Positions 41,776 through 53,225 of a stretch of 64,000 bases of DNA are shown here, piece after piece (position 1 is the stretch's first letter; every line of letters starts with the position of its first letter). A program made the translations under genes and the position numbers. The notes under the pieces are model-generated. The model worked only from the letters and a program-made list of their open reading frames with translations. It was not told where the DNA came from and did no database searches. Origin of the DNA: Zygnema cylindricum. Its lineage: Eukaryota > Streptophyta > Zygnematophyceae > Zygnematales > Zygnemataceae. Where the stretch lies: positions 1 to 64,000 of the forward strand of contig JBBHKE010000931.1 in NCBI GenBank assembly GCA_037447655.1, written 5' to 3'.

Positions 41776-43380
41776 TTTTTGGAATAGGGGGAAAAACAAT
41801 GCTCCGTAGCCAGATGTTATCCTGTTTATGCCACTCACACTCCAACAGAGCTGCTCGCCATCGCTACCTATATCGCAGACGTAATATATCAATTCCCTAT
41901 TTCTAAGCGGTGGGAAAAGGGATACCAGAAAATATTTACGCACATAGCAACACTTCGGCGGGAAGTGGACCAGTCTTTCGCAACTGTATTCGCCAGAGAG
42001 GAAAAGCCTCGGGCGGAATCTTCTAAAATTCCACCTGCGAAGCAAAAATTCTATCGACAAGTGGTATCATTATCGATTCTGGATTCTGGACTCCGAATAT
42101 TATCCCTATTCTTTGGAATTAGCTCGAACTTAGAGGTTGTATTGAAAGCGAGATATAACGTGGAGTCTTATGTTGTCGTGGAAATCTCCCCTGACGCTCG
42201 GGTAGACAATGAACAGCGACTACAATAGCTCCACCAATTGTACCCCCAACAACTTCCAATATCTGCCATCTGAAGATCTCACCGAAGCCTACCCAGAACG
42301 TAGACAATATCCTGAAACCCCATTTAGCTATGCTGGAACGAGTGGATCTGGTAATAGCAAGATGGCCATGTCAATGATACTCTCTAGCAGGGAAAGGTGG
42401 GGGACATCAAGACAGCCGAAGTCGAACCTTTTTCTAGATGATCAATTTAATTTCTTAGCTCCAGTAGTCCCAAAACACACAAGTGGGGTACGTTTTGGAA
42501 AATGTTCACCCGGGAGATGATAAAAGAAAACAGGTCGCCAATAGCAGGAATCAAGTTAAGGAGATTCTAATGCCTCCCCTCGTTTTCGATGCAGCACAAC
42601 TGGGATCAAAGGCTCATAGAGTTCGAGCTTACTTGACCTATCTGATACCATTGTCGATCCAACACCAGCTCTTACACAACCACAAAATCAAATCCTCAGA
42701 TTACTCTACAACAAATTCTAAGGCTATGGCTGATGGCTACCCCAGTTACTAAGGCAGATCGTCTTCCTTTCTTTCGGTGCAACAAACCAGGGTTACCACG
42801 GCGAGCCCCACCAACCTTGGTTTCCTTCCCCAACAGCCATGCGTATCGGAAGTGAGCAACTGGAATGATATTTGACAACAACATTGGAGTTTCGACAACA
42901 CCAACGGTGGAAGAATGTGAACAAGCAATGGGATTCCAACCTGCCACCACGGCAGCACCCGGTATTTCAAACCTCAATAAATGCAGCCTACTCGGACAAA
43001 GCATGGATCTCAATGCAATCACTTGGGTAATAAAACATTTTCTTGCCTTTTCCGGCATACAGTCTCCTCAGTCAAGGGCTAGCTACCTTCAAACTCCAAA
43101 GTCGTTAGCAATGCAAGCCAACTTGCAGCTTGAAGGGGGGAGAGAGGCAAGGAGACAAATTTTATCATCAAAATTTTCCAGTCCCAACATTTCACCTAAA
43201 TCAAAGAATTCCTCAGTGGAGGGGAGCGGAGGCTAAAAAGGGGACAGCTTAGCAAAAGTTGTTAGCAACAACATTTTGACAAGAGGAGGGGAAGTAGACC
43301 CACAGGTAGGATTGGAATTTGATATCTCCCGCTAGGGTAGACCCCTTGAGGCTTCGGCGACGGTAGAACCTAGGAAGATG
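41776..43380 (+). pseudogene. Gypsy element 1 protease-RT linker (decayed)
   Basis: Lies between the protease and RT of gypsy element 1. Short frames only; none matches a domain I recognise. Given its position it is decayed pol sequence or a spacer. Confidence 0.4.
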
Positions 43381-44260
43381 GATTGGACCTTAGGGGAACA
43401 GTTAGACCCTCAGCAAAAGGCCCGGCTTTCCAACATGTTGGAGAAGAACAAACAGGTGTTCTCGTTGTGAGAAACTGAAGTTGGCATCTACAAAGGGAGC
43501 CCCTTTCGAATCGATTTAATAGACGAGACGGCTACTGTTTGGCAAAAACAGTACCCGCTTAGCTTCAAGGAAAAGAAATTCATCACAGTAAAGGTACAAA
43601 CCCTGGTGGAAGCAGGATTGGTGCAAGAAAGTACTAGACTCCATGGATTTGCGTCCCCAACGGTTCTCCCTCCCAAGAAGGACTCGTCTGGGAAAACGGT
43701 AGACTTTTGGATGTGTGGAGACAACAGAATGCTCAACACGGCAACCGTACCTGACCGATACCCAATGCCTACCCCAAAAGAGATTTTCGACTCGCTAGCT
43801 GGGGCCACCATTTATTCCACCTTGGACATGAAGAATGGGTTCCACCAGATTGCAATGGAGCCAAAGCAATGTGAGAGGACAGCGTTTTGGGCAGGGTCTA
43901 ACTTGTATGAATGGCTCTACATGCCATTCGGGCTAAAGAATGCACCAGCCAAATTCCAACGTGCCATGGACGAGGCGCTCCGGGGAATTGACTGTGCACG
44001 GTGCTACATCGACGATGTTATTATCTGCTCGAAGACCTTCGAGGAACATTTGGAGCACATACAGATTGTACTCCGAGCTCTCGAAGCAGCGAGCTTGAAA
44101 TGTCACCCGGGTAAGGGATTTTTTTGGTGCAGAAAACTATATACCTGGGACATGAAGTTACACCCGAGACAGTGGGTCCCCACATGGTCAAGGTGGCAGC
44201 CCTTAATGCCCTTCCCCCTCCTTAAGACGTCTCCGCACTCCGTACGTTTTTAGGCCTGGC
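43381..44260 (+). pseudogene. Gypsy element 1 reverse transcriptase
   Basis: Opens with LDPQQKARLSNMLEKNKQVFS. Then GLVQESTRLHGFASPTVLPPKK, FDSLAGATIYSTLDMKNGFHQI (palm motif A, Asp in STLDMK), YMPFGLKNAPAKFQRAMDEAL and the polymerase box CYIDDVIICS (about 44008-44037). The order and spacing are those of Ty3/gypsy RTs. A TGA at 43468 and a frameshift near 44118 break it. Confidence 0.9.
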
Positions 44261-44835
44261 TAACTACTATCGGAGATTCATCCCCAAATTTAGCAGTCAC
44301 GCTCAACCATTCAACCAGTTGTTACGGAAGGACCAAGAGTGGCAGTGGACGCAGGAGCAACTGATTTCTTTCCAGTTTCTGAAGGATTCCCTTAAGCAAC
44401 ACCCACTGCTCTGGATGCCCGATCATCAAAGGTCGTTCCTCCTTTACACGGATTGGAGCCGATTTGGATTGGGAGGTGTTTTAGCTCAACTGGATGATGC
44501 AAGGGCTGAATATGTGGTAGCTTACGCCAGTAGAAGTAACAACCGAGCGGAGGGGAATTACAACAGCTACCACGGGGAATTACTGGCGGCAATTTGGGCA
44601 ATCAAACATTTCAGACTATATCTGTACGGAGTCCAATTTACTCTGATTACGGATCACCAACCTCCCAAGTGGATTATGGAAAACAGCAAGCTCACTGGCA
44701 AGCTCGCCGGATGGGTGTTAATACTGCAGGAATATGATTTCGACATAATCCACCAAGACGATGAAATCCATGGGAATGCTAACGGACTTAGCAGAAATCG
44801 TGATCCTTCCACTAAGGATTCCATCGGGCCCGTCA
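44261..44835 (+). pseudogene. Gypsy element 1 RT connection and RNase H
   Basis: FLGLANYYRRFIPKFSSHAQ at 44250-44310 is the gypsy RT thumb, followed by RNase H landmarks LLYTDWSRFGLGGVLAQ (catalytic Asp), AYASRSNNRAEGNYNSYHGE (Glu) and LITDHQPPKWI (Asp). Open as one 260-codon frame from 44319. Confidence 0.9.
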
Positions 44836-46440
44836 CGATGAAGATCCCGAAATCAGTTTGGAACTCATTCGATCTTCCTCTACCTTTATTTGGCTTCCTC
44901 AATTTGGGGGGGAATTGTCAACTTTCTCCGCAGACGTGGAGGGCCAAGCAACAATACGAGCCAGGGGGGAAGATATTTGGAATGACCCCGATGCACTTCA
45001 ATCTATCCAACAAGGTTCTCCTCTATCACATTTGTCTGAAGTGCAGTTATCTCAGGTTCAAGTTCGAATGGGGGCCTACGAATGGGAGAGAGGCATTTTA
45101 ATCTGGAAATGGGCAGACGGGACAAGAAAAGTGGTTCCTCCCCCGGCCGATAGGGAAACTGTTTTTTTTCGCCTCCACCGACAGTGTGGCCATTTTGGGC
45201 AGAAACGACCACCTTCTTGGTCACAGGATCATACTGGTGGCACGGGTTGCGGACCCAAGTCAACCGGCGTACTTGTGGCACGGGTTGCAGACCCAAGTCA
45301 AGCGGATTGTGCAAACGTGTTCTTCTTGTGACCGCATCAAAGCACCTTTCAACATAAAGGGAGGCGCCCAACTCCATTCCCTTCCCATCCGGGGAATGTT
45401 TTACCGGTGGTCTCTGGATCTTCTCGGTCCTCTCCCCAATAGCAAACGAGGGAACCGCTTTGTATTGGTAATGATATTGCATTTTTCCAAGTGGATCGAA
45501 TTGGTGGTCTTACCCCAAAAGGAGTCCAAGGTGATTGCGGACGCATTCTTGTAGAGAGTGTTGTCCCAATTTGGGGCCCCAGCCGAAATTCTGACCGACC
45601 AGGGCTCCGAATTTGCGCGAGAATTCTCCAACTTGTTGGAATTATGCCTCATCGACCACCGGCTGACCAACCGAGACCACCCACAAGCCCAACGGTGTGG
45701 GCGAGAGGTGCGTACAGACAGTGAAGCGGTCACTACGCAAATATGCTGTGAAAGAGGATTTAGGAGAGTGGGATTGAAGGGTGCCTAGCATTGCCATAGG
45801 GTACAGGTTCAGCTGGCAAGCCTCTCTCCACTTTTATAGTCCTTATTTAATTTTGTTCGGACAACATCTAATCTTACCCGACGCAGCCTCCGCCAAAGCG
45901 GTGGTCTTTCTAGAGATGGATAACAAAAGAACGGTCGAAAAACTGATTGCCGACAGGCCAAAGTATTTCACCGAGAAATGTCTCTAGCCATGGGAAATTT
46001 ACAAGCAGCTCGGCACCAAGATTAACTCTGGTATTCGCAATGTCGGAGCGGGAATTTTGTCCCGCGGCAATGACGATTTTTACCCGGGGATTTCGTGTAT
46101 CGAATGCAACAGAAAAAGGACACTCTTGACATTTCAGCGAGAAGGGTGCTCTTGAAAGTGGTGGAGGTTTCCAATAAGGGTGTCTTGACATTAGAAGGAA
46201 AAGACGGTCGGAAAATTAAGGAAAATCAGATCTATGTAGCTCCCTCTCACATCCGGGGATTGGAAGACGAGCCTACTTTCCACCTCACATTTTTTGTCGA
46301 TCCCCCATCATGTTCCTATGGCTGCCTCTCGTCCTCCTCTCGAAATCCTGTACTTGTCTTTGATCGATGTGACCAGTGTCCGCATCAAGCCTACCTCCCC
46401 TCTTCTTGGGACCCTCATCCTAAGCCCTCTGTACTCTAGT
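44836..46440 (+). pseudogene. Gypsy element 1 integrase
   Basis: Zinc-binding HRQCGHFG..CSSCDRIK spans about 45177-45345 and contains a short duplication (GGCACGGGTTGC appears twice). Catalytic motifs: SLDLLGPL (Asp, about 45415), LTDQGSEF (Asp, about 45593) and a frameshifted NGVGERCVQTVKRSL (Glu, about 45695). Then a WDWR...SIAIGYRF segment, PYLILFGQHLILP, and a C-terminal small-barrel-like VVEVSNKGVLTLEGKDGRKI. Stops at 45552 and 45987 and frameshifts disable it. No chromodomain is recognised. Confidence 0.85.
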
Positions 46441-46776
46441 TCTGCAAGAATTGCGAATTCGGCGGGTAGCTATTCTTATGTCTTAGTCATGGTTGACTAA
46501 GAGGGGGGGAAATCAGGAAAAAAGACTCCGTTACCCAGAATTCTATCCCTTTTCCTCGGCCCGGTGGGGAAAAGAGGGGGAGGAGATATCATTTCGCCCC
46601 CTCCATGCACTCATCCCTATTTTTGCATTTATGTGCATAGGAGAAAGGCGAGCACCCGTGGAAATGGGCATTATCATGGGAACCAATCGCATTCTAAAGG
46701 GTTGTTTGCACGACTCCTATGCAAATATTCACGGCAGTGGGCCCTCCTCTCATGTTTTTCCGGCACGCTCAACAGC

Positions 46777-47990
46777 TATCAACCTCGTTGGCTTTACAGG
46801 CATTTCTTTAAATCACCATGGATTTCCGGGCCCTTCTCCCATGTACGGTCATCGAAGTACGAAAGAAGGAGTGTACGTAGCCGGACTCGATCCTTCTATT
46901 TTTCCAACTGAGCGGAACTCACTTTATTTCGATCCAAACGGAGGCTAAAAGACGGAGTTAATACTTTTCAAGATTACCATTTCTGTTACATGCGACCAAT
47001 TTCCACGTGTCACTTTGGGGGCTACATTGTGGAACGCCACTTAACTTTTAGGATAATCTTGTAGATTTTGTTGTTGGATGTCTGAAAGAGGTTAGTTCAG
47101 GTCCACCAGACAGGTAGAGCATTTATTACCTTAAGTCAAAGTTATGCGTTTCACGTCAATTCAAACCTTTGTGTTTAGGAGTGTATCATAGAATGACATT
47201 TGGCTTCTAATCTAGCCAGAGCTAGTCGAATAAATTTTGCCCTGAGCGTAGTACAACCTGTTTTGTCTTATGTCCGTACGATAACAATTCCATGCCGCTG
47301 ATTTCCTCCTGGTGTTGCTTTGACTTTGGTACTGTCAGTAGGACAAACTTTGCTTGTATAAGGCACTTGGGGCCGAAGGAGATAGGTGGCTGTTTCAGGA
47401 CTATCTGTTGAAAAAAACCCTAGAAATTCCAGCAAACTTTCTTGTGGAGAACTTTTGTTTTGTATGTGATTGTGACCCTTTTGCCATCTTGGTTTGCATC
47501 CGTCCTTGGTGGAAGTCATAGTTCGGTTGGGTAGTTGGCACTATCTTTCTAGTTAGGGCGATTTGGGATTGATGTTTGTTGGAAACCGAGAGGGTCTTGA
47601 CGGTTTCGGATTGCGGAAACCGAGGAGTTAAGGAGGCCTTACCTATTCTGGTATCTGCCGGAGAGATTTCGTCTCCTGTTGTTGTCAGCGTTACGTTTTG
47701 GGGGTAGGTTGAGCTCGCTTGCTATCATTCCACATTCTACCTTTATTATGTATTTTTCTAGGGCAAGGTGATATTTTTAATTTTGAGACAGCATATCTAT
47801 ATTTTACCTTTTCATTATTCCGAGTGAATGTATATTTGTTCTCTCTTTGGTAGTCATTTTTGGGGCTTCGGTTGGTTTTCCTCTAACGTCGATTACTAGA
47901 ATCTTTTGTACCAGAATAGTGGATTTTGAGAGAATCTTTGTCAAACTCTCACCAAGCTGTCACAATACTGAAACAGCCACCTTCTCTTTT
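46777..47990 (+). mobile_element. Gypsy LTR (3' LTR of element 1) with leader continuing into a second gag
   Basis: Homologous to 20411 onward: TATCAACCTCGTTGGCTTTA, ATTTCCGGGCC, ACTGAGCGGAA, GGCTACATTGTGGAACGCCAC, TATAAGGCACTTGGGG (47357), AACCCTAGAAATTCCAGCAA and the GCGTTACGTTTTGGGGGTAG block. It continues into leader and gag (48099 on) instead of host DNA, so this LTR is shared by, or joined to, a second gypsy unit. Confidence 0.78.
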
Positions 47991-48098
47991 TGTTTAGAGG
48001 GGATAGGAGTTTCAGTTTAGAGAACCTTATCTTCTTTGGAGGAGTTAGAGTTCTTTTTACCAATATGCCGACAAGTTCTGTCCATCAGTCATCACTCC

Positions 48099-48923
48099 AT
48101 GGGAGGGGGAGAAGCTGAAGAAAATGGGGTTCTGAAAATCGGATCTGAGGAGAAGGGTAGTCAGGATACGTTTGCACCACAGATACAAACACAGGTGCTC
48201 GAGGAATCAATACCCTTTTCCTCTCCTTTAAACATAGATCATTTTCTTAACGGAATGATGCCTCCAACCGTTGTAACCGAGAGTTCCCCAAAACAGCCCG
48301 ATAGGCAACAGACTCCCCCACCTCCGCTTGTCCTTTCTCCCGAAAATTTCCCTACATTGTCCGAGGTTGCCAAGGTTCATGCAGTGGAGATATATCCCAA
48401 ATCACGTAAGAAGGTTTTGGCTCATAAGGAAGCTATCCCTGGTTACCCTCCCGAGGTCGGGCGCTATACGAGATCGAAGGCCCCCACAGCTGTAATGTAC
48501 ATGGATCCAGAGATAGTGGCAGATCCTACTCGACCAGGTCGGAAAGAAATCTTAGCCCTTCACAATCTCCATGAGTTGAAGGTTAAGAAGGAGTTGGTAC
48601 AGCGGGTAGCCAAAACCGATAGAGCCAGGATCGTAGCTAGTGAAAGGTATCGTTGAGATACTGAGTAGTTCGTCCAAGAGCGGTTCTTTGACCTTAGTCC
48701 AGGAGCAAAAAAGGATGCCCTCAACTTCACGCCAGCAGCCCACCCAATCTCTTGATAGTGCAATCAGCAGAACTGTCCAGCGGCAGAGAGACATCTCGGG
48801 CACGAGCGAGAGGAGGGATAAGCCAACACGAGTTACCAAACCCCAGAAAGTGCATTGGTTCAATCATCGGGACACCAAGGGTAGGTTTGCTCACCGACAT
48901 AAAGAGGAGCCGTTCTTCAATTT
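48099..48923 (+). pseudogene. Gypsy element 2 gag N-terminal fragment
   Basis: ATG at 48099 (MGGGEAEENGV). Then ESIPFSSPLNIDHFL, LSPENFPTLSEVAKV, HKEAIPGYPPEVGRY, VMYMDPEIVADPTRPGRKE, KKELVQRVAKTDRAR and a HWFNHRDTKGRFAHR block. One insertion near 48640 shifts the frame. It ends at 48923 where a minus-strand copia LTR is inserted. Confidence 0.75.
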
Positions 48924-49733
48924 TGCAATTCTATGGTCTCCATTGACCAAGAGAATGAGCAGCCTGTGTAAAGCCTCTAGGATAATATTTGCCCCTTCTA
49001 CTTTCCCGCTGAATAAGCGCCGCCCAAGCACACAAATATTCTAACCACTCTCACCCCTATGAGGACAAGACTTCCCTGGGTTAAACGCAAAATGAATCAT
49101 TGAATTTGCTACCCTGAGCAGTAAGTTATGGCTGGTCAAAGATGACCTTTATAGTTATAAGCTCTCTTAAAGAGAGGTCTTTAAATATCACTAAGTCTTG
49201 GTGTGCCTACTCACGACTACATACTACTAAACCCTAGTCCAATAGGAACATTATATAGTACAAGAAGGTACAATGGGCGGTGTACTTTATTGTACAACCA
49301 TTGTATGACAAGGTCTACAAGGTGACACTTGTCAAATTGGAAGCCATGGTTCCTCCTCCCATCTTTTGCTATATCAAATAATGTAGCGCCACGTGGCACT
49401 GTCTGACGCTATCTCTATATGCCGCCAAAAGCTTACTTCGTGTGGCGGCTCTAATGCAGGCCGTTCGATCAAAACATATTTTACACTGTTCAGATTCGCG
49501 TACATGCATGAATTGTTCCTCTTCGTTAGTCTGGTGTTAATTAGTTGTCACGTTGATGCTTATGTACCTTTAATACCCGTGAGTATCGTTTTGATAACGC
49601 CTTAGTGGTTAAGGCGTAGAACTATATAGAGGTCCGCAGACCCAAGTTCAAATCTGGACCTAGGCACCATTTTGGTAAAATATCCTCTACTTCTAACTCT
49701 GCCACTTTCTAAATATCGCGGCAGCCATGGCGT
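48924..49733 (-). mobile_element. Diverged copia LTR, minus strand, interrupted by copia E
   Basis: Reverse-oriented LTR: TGCAATTCTATGGTCTCC start, GCCTCTAGGATAA, a CTCACCCCTATGAGGACAAGAC block, TATGGCTGGTCAAAGATGACC, and near its far end CGGCAGCCATGGC, where copia E begins. Its remaining end would lie beyond this window. No internal copia sequence is present on this side. Confidence 0.7.
49592..49672 (+). other. tRNA-Leu-like segment in minus-strand copia LTR
   Basis: CGCCTTAGTGGTTAAGGCG (very close to the D-arm of class II tRNAs such as Leu), then AAGTTCAAATCTGG (T-loop/B-box) and GGCACCA at the end. The most tRNA-like D-arm of the set. The anticodon arm is not convincing, so it is not called as a tRNA gene. 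Confidence 0.45.
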
Positions 49734-50797
49734 TGTAGAAATCGATGGTTATTTTATTATTTTCTATGTCTAAATTGTAATATAGAAAAGAAGTCAAGGC
49801 AGTCTGCCTCTAGCTTCTCTCTCTAAACTCTCACACTTGTTGCAGTCACTGAGAAGTTGGAGAGGAAGTAGAGCCATGGCTACCTAGGCTATCCAGAGGT
49901 TTACAGGAAATAGATTAGTTGTTTTACAGATAGGTAGGTTTATTTACTAAAAGGAGTATGTCGGAACCAGGATTTGATCTTGGTACCTCGCATTCGTTAG
50001 AACGCCGATAGGCGGAACCTTAACCGTTAAGTCATGACGTTACGATACATACTATTGGGTTTGATATTTATTTAAATGTTAACACGTAGGAAAATTCATT
50101 TAACGACGGATGTTTACGGATACATAGATCCAGTTATATAAGCGTACGGATTTCCGTATAGATAAAGAACGAGTACCGCGCATTTTGTTTCTTTTACGAA
50201 ACAAGTACCGCACAAGGATTTATGACGCCTACGATTGAAATTTGCATGTAATTGGACGGCCGAAAAGAAAGCCGAGATCGCGGAAGAGATTCTCGGCGGG
50301 TTATGGTCATCGCCACATCGTATGACACGTGGCACGATTACGTTGGATCGCGGCATCTTGGGGGATTAGGGGACCGAATTCGGATATGACATGTGTCGAC
50401 ATTAAGGCCATGTCGTACAATATATGTACATAAAGTACATTGGCAGCTGTACTTTTGTGTACGGCAGTGTAATGTTATTGGTGCCGTACACCTGTAGATA
50501 GAGTTTGAGAGAGAGATAGGACTTAGAAAAATTGGTAGATAGGACCCTCTCTCCTAGAGAGCTTCTGTACAAAATGTCAACTTTGACCCTCCATAACTTA
50601 CTGCTCAGGGGAGCAAATTTAGAGATTCATTTTGCTATCGACTTAAGGGAGTCTTGCCTTCACAAGAGAGAAGGTGGTCAAGGCTATTTTCTGCCAGGGT
50701 GGCAGTTGTTTTTGCTGAAACACAAATGGGTCAAGGTTATCCTAGAGGCTTCGTGTGAGCTACTTACTCAAGGTCCTATGGAGGTCTTAGAGCTGCA
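49734..50797 (+). repeat. Copia E 5' LTR
   Basis: TGTAGAAATCGATGG...GAGCTGCA, followed by the half-tRNA primer site GGTTATGGGCCCACC at 50798-50812. Antisense tRNA-like segment at 49959-50040. A CACGTGGC word lies near 50328. More diverged from A/C than they are from each other. Confidence 0.88.
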
Positions 50798-52151
50798 GGT
50801 TATGGGCCCACCATCTAGGGCGCCCATAATCAATGGAGCTGGCTTCATATACTAGGAAAGTATGATGACAGGAGATCTATGTGAGAAACGGTTTTGGGAC
50901 GGGTGATGAGCCCATCTAGTCTTGAGATACCTCCACGGTTTACACGAGGCATATTCATTAGAGATGTAGATCCATCTTCAACGGAGGAAACAAAGGAAGG
51001 AGAGGTGGTGGACAAAGGAAAGAAGAAGGAGGCGACCACACCAATAACAACTGGTTCGGCATTCATGTCACCTATTCCGAGGAACGAGGAGAATGATACT
51101 GAAACCTGGGACTTCAACAATATGGCGGCAAAGCCCTTCATCCTACGCCATCTCACTCAAAGACTTGCATGTCCTTATTTGCAGGTTGAAAGAGCATCCG
51201 AACTTTGGATGGCTCTCATAGAGATGTACGGAAGTGGTACGATTCAGCAACAACAGTTGGCTGATCAGAAAATTAAAGAGTATGCATACAAAGGGGGGAA
51301 GATAATGGATTTTTTCAATAAGCTTGCTACACATTTCATGGAGCTAGAGAGTGCTGGAAAAGATTTTAATGAAAAAGAAAAGGTTAACTCTATACTGATG
51401 AAGTTACCTGATGAGTTCGAGAACATAGTCAACCGTCTGATGGACTTGCCGAACTCATGGTGGATATGGAACTCAGTGTAAAGAAAACTACTATCCACTC
51501 AGATTAAACTTAATGGCACAGCGGAAGCATTCACCATTAATCACACACATAAGAACATTCACAGATCACATCAGCCAATATAAAAATATATTACACCGAA
51601 GCTTTTTCTGTACATAATTTCTCTTCCTTTTTGTTACTTAACCTTTTACCCAAACTGACTACTATATTAGTCTACAGAACACACAACAAACTTTAGAATA
51701 CACGTCACAAAAAACGTGCCTCTCAAACACCTCACTACGAGTCAACATCTGGCAGCAAGACTGAAACAGTGTGCAGGTCAGCACACCCGGTACAACACAA
51801 CACAACGAACCAAAACAAACGTACAACTAACATACTACCGTACCGAACAAACAAATATACGTGACGCGAAACGACATACAAGACTTAGACGAGAAATCGA
51901 ACAAAAGACTGAATCGTCTAACACCCGATTCCACAAATGTCCTAAGACTCAGTGGTAGGAATGATTGTCATTCGGGAGAATACAATTGAGATCCAAAAAG
52001 GGAGGAAAGAGTGGGCAAGCCTTGGCAGCTGGGACCGACTAAAGGAACAAGGATTCGCGGAGACCGGTCAGAAATTACGGAGGGTGGGAGTTGAAAAATC
52101 AGACCGACGAGTTCAGACCAACGGCTCCCAAGGGTTTATGTCATTTCTGTA
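50781..52151 (+). pseudogene. Copia E gag (broken)
   Basis: Gag N-terminus around the primer site (MEVLELQVMGPPSRAPIING), then a TAG near 50853 and a frameshift, an open stretch 50894-51481 (PIPRNEENDTETWDFNNMAA, LRHLTQRLACPYLQ, QIKEYAYKGGKIMDFFNKL), the 468-bp insertion, and GMIVIRENTIEIQK...LCHFC up to the F insertion in the zinc knuckle. Confidence 0.82.
51479..51946. mobile_element. 468-bp unclassified insertion with 8-bp target duplication
   Basis: Exactly bounded by ACTCAGTG at 51471-51478 and 51947-51954; uninterrupted siblings read AACTCAGTGGTAGGGATG. The insert starts TAAAGAAAACTACTATCC and ends CACAAATGTCCTAAG, is A/C-rich, and has no reading frame of note and no obvious terminal inverted repeat. 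An 8-bp duplication suggests hAT-type transposition, but the ends do not show a hAT TIR. Confidence 0.8.
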
Positions 52152-53212
52152 TGAAACTCTGAGACCTCCATAAGTCCTCAGAGTAGACAGCTTCCAAGAA
52201 ACCTCTAGGATAATCCTGACCCCTTTGTCTTTCAGCAAAAATAACTGCCACCATGGCACACAAAAACCCTGACCATCTGCACCCGTGTGAAGGCAAGACT
52301 CCCTTGAGTCGATAGCAAAAAGAATCTCTGAATTTGCTCCCTTGAGCAGTAAGTTATGGAGGGTCAAAGTTGACCTTTTGTACAGAAGCTCTTTGGGAGA
52401 GAGGATCCTATCTCCTAATTTTTCTAAGTCCTATCTCTCTCACAGACTCTATTTATTGATGTACGGAACCAATCAGGTTACACTTGCGTACGCAAAAGTA
52501 CAGCTGCCGGTGTACTTTAGGTACGGACATTGTACGACATGGCCTAAATGTCGACACATGTCATATCCGGATTTGGTGCCATAATCTCCGGAGATTCCAT
52601 GATCCAATGTAATTTCGCCACGTGTCATCCGATGTGGCGATGGTCACAAACCGCTGAAATCTTCTTCCGCGATCTCGGCGCTAATTCCGGCCGTCCGATT
52701 AAATAAGGATTTAATCGTAGCCGTAATAAATTCTTGCGCGGCATTCGTTTCAATTAAGAAATAAATGCGCGGTATTGATTTTCAGTCCGTACTGTAATCC
52801 GTACATTACACATTACCGGATCTATGTATCCCGTAATAAATTACAGTTAAATTATTAATCCTACGCATACATGTTAGAATAAATATCAAACTATATACTA
52901 CGTAACACTAATCCTAGACTTAACGGCTAAGGCTACCGCCTATCTGCTGTCTGCCAGCCAGTAGGTACAGGGATCAAATCCTGCGGCCGGCACATATATT
53001 TTAGATAAAATAAACCCTTTAACTTATATAAATTTCCCGTAAACCTCTGGATAGCCTAGGTAGCCATGGCTCTAGCTCCCTCTCCAATTTCTCAGTGACT
53101 GCGACAAGTTTGAGAGATTGGAGAGAGAAGCTAGAGGTAGAGTGCCTCGGCTTCTTTCTATATTTCTATTTAGACCTAGAAAATACTAAAAGATGTACCA
53201 TTAATTTCTACA
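52152..53212 (-). repeat. Copia F 3' LTR
   Basis: TGAAACTCTGAGACCTCC to TTAATTTCTACA on the plus strand. Plus-strand tRNA-like segment at 52919-52995 (ACTTAACGGCTAAGGCTACC ... GGATCAAATCCTG). CACGTG near 52621. Confidence 0.94.
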
Positions 53213-53225
53213 CTCCCCTTATTTT

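Noticed and set aside
46496-46512. AAGAGGGGGGGA as the polypurine tract of gypsy element 1
   Set aside because: It is about 265 bases upstream of the LTR start aligned at 46777, so it does not adjoin the LTR as a polypurine tract should.
49592-49672. Possible functional tRNA-Leu gene
   Set aside because: D-arm and T-loop look good, but the acceptor stem and anticodon arm do not pair convincingly, and the same slot in other LTRs holds related non-tRNA sequence; kept as tRNA-like only.
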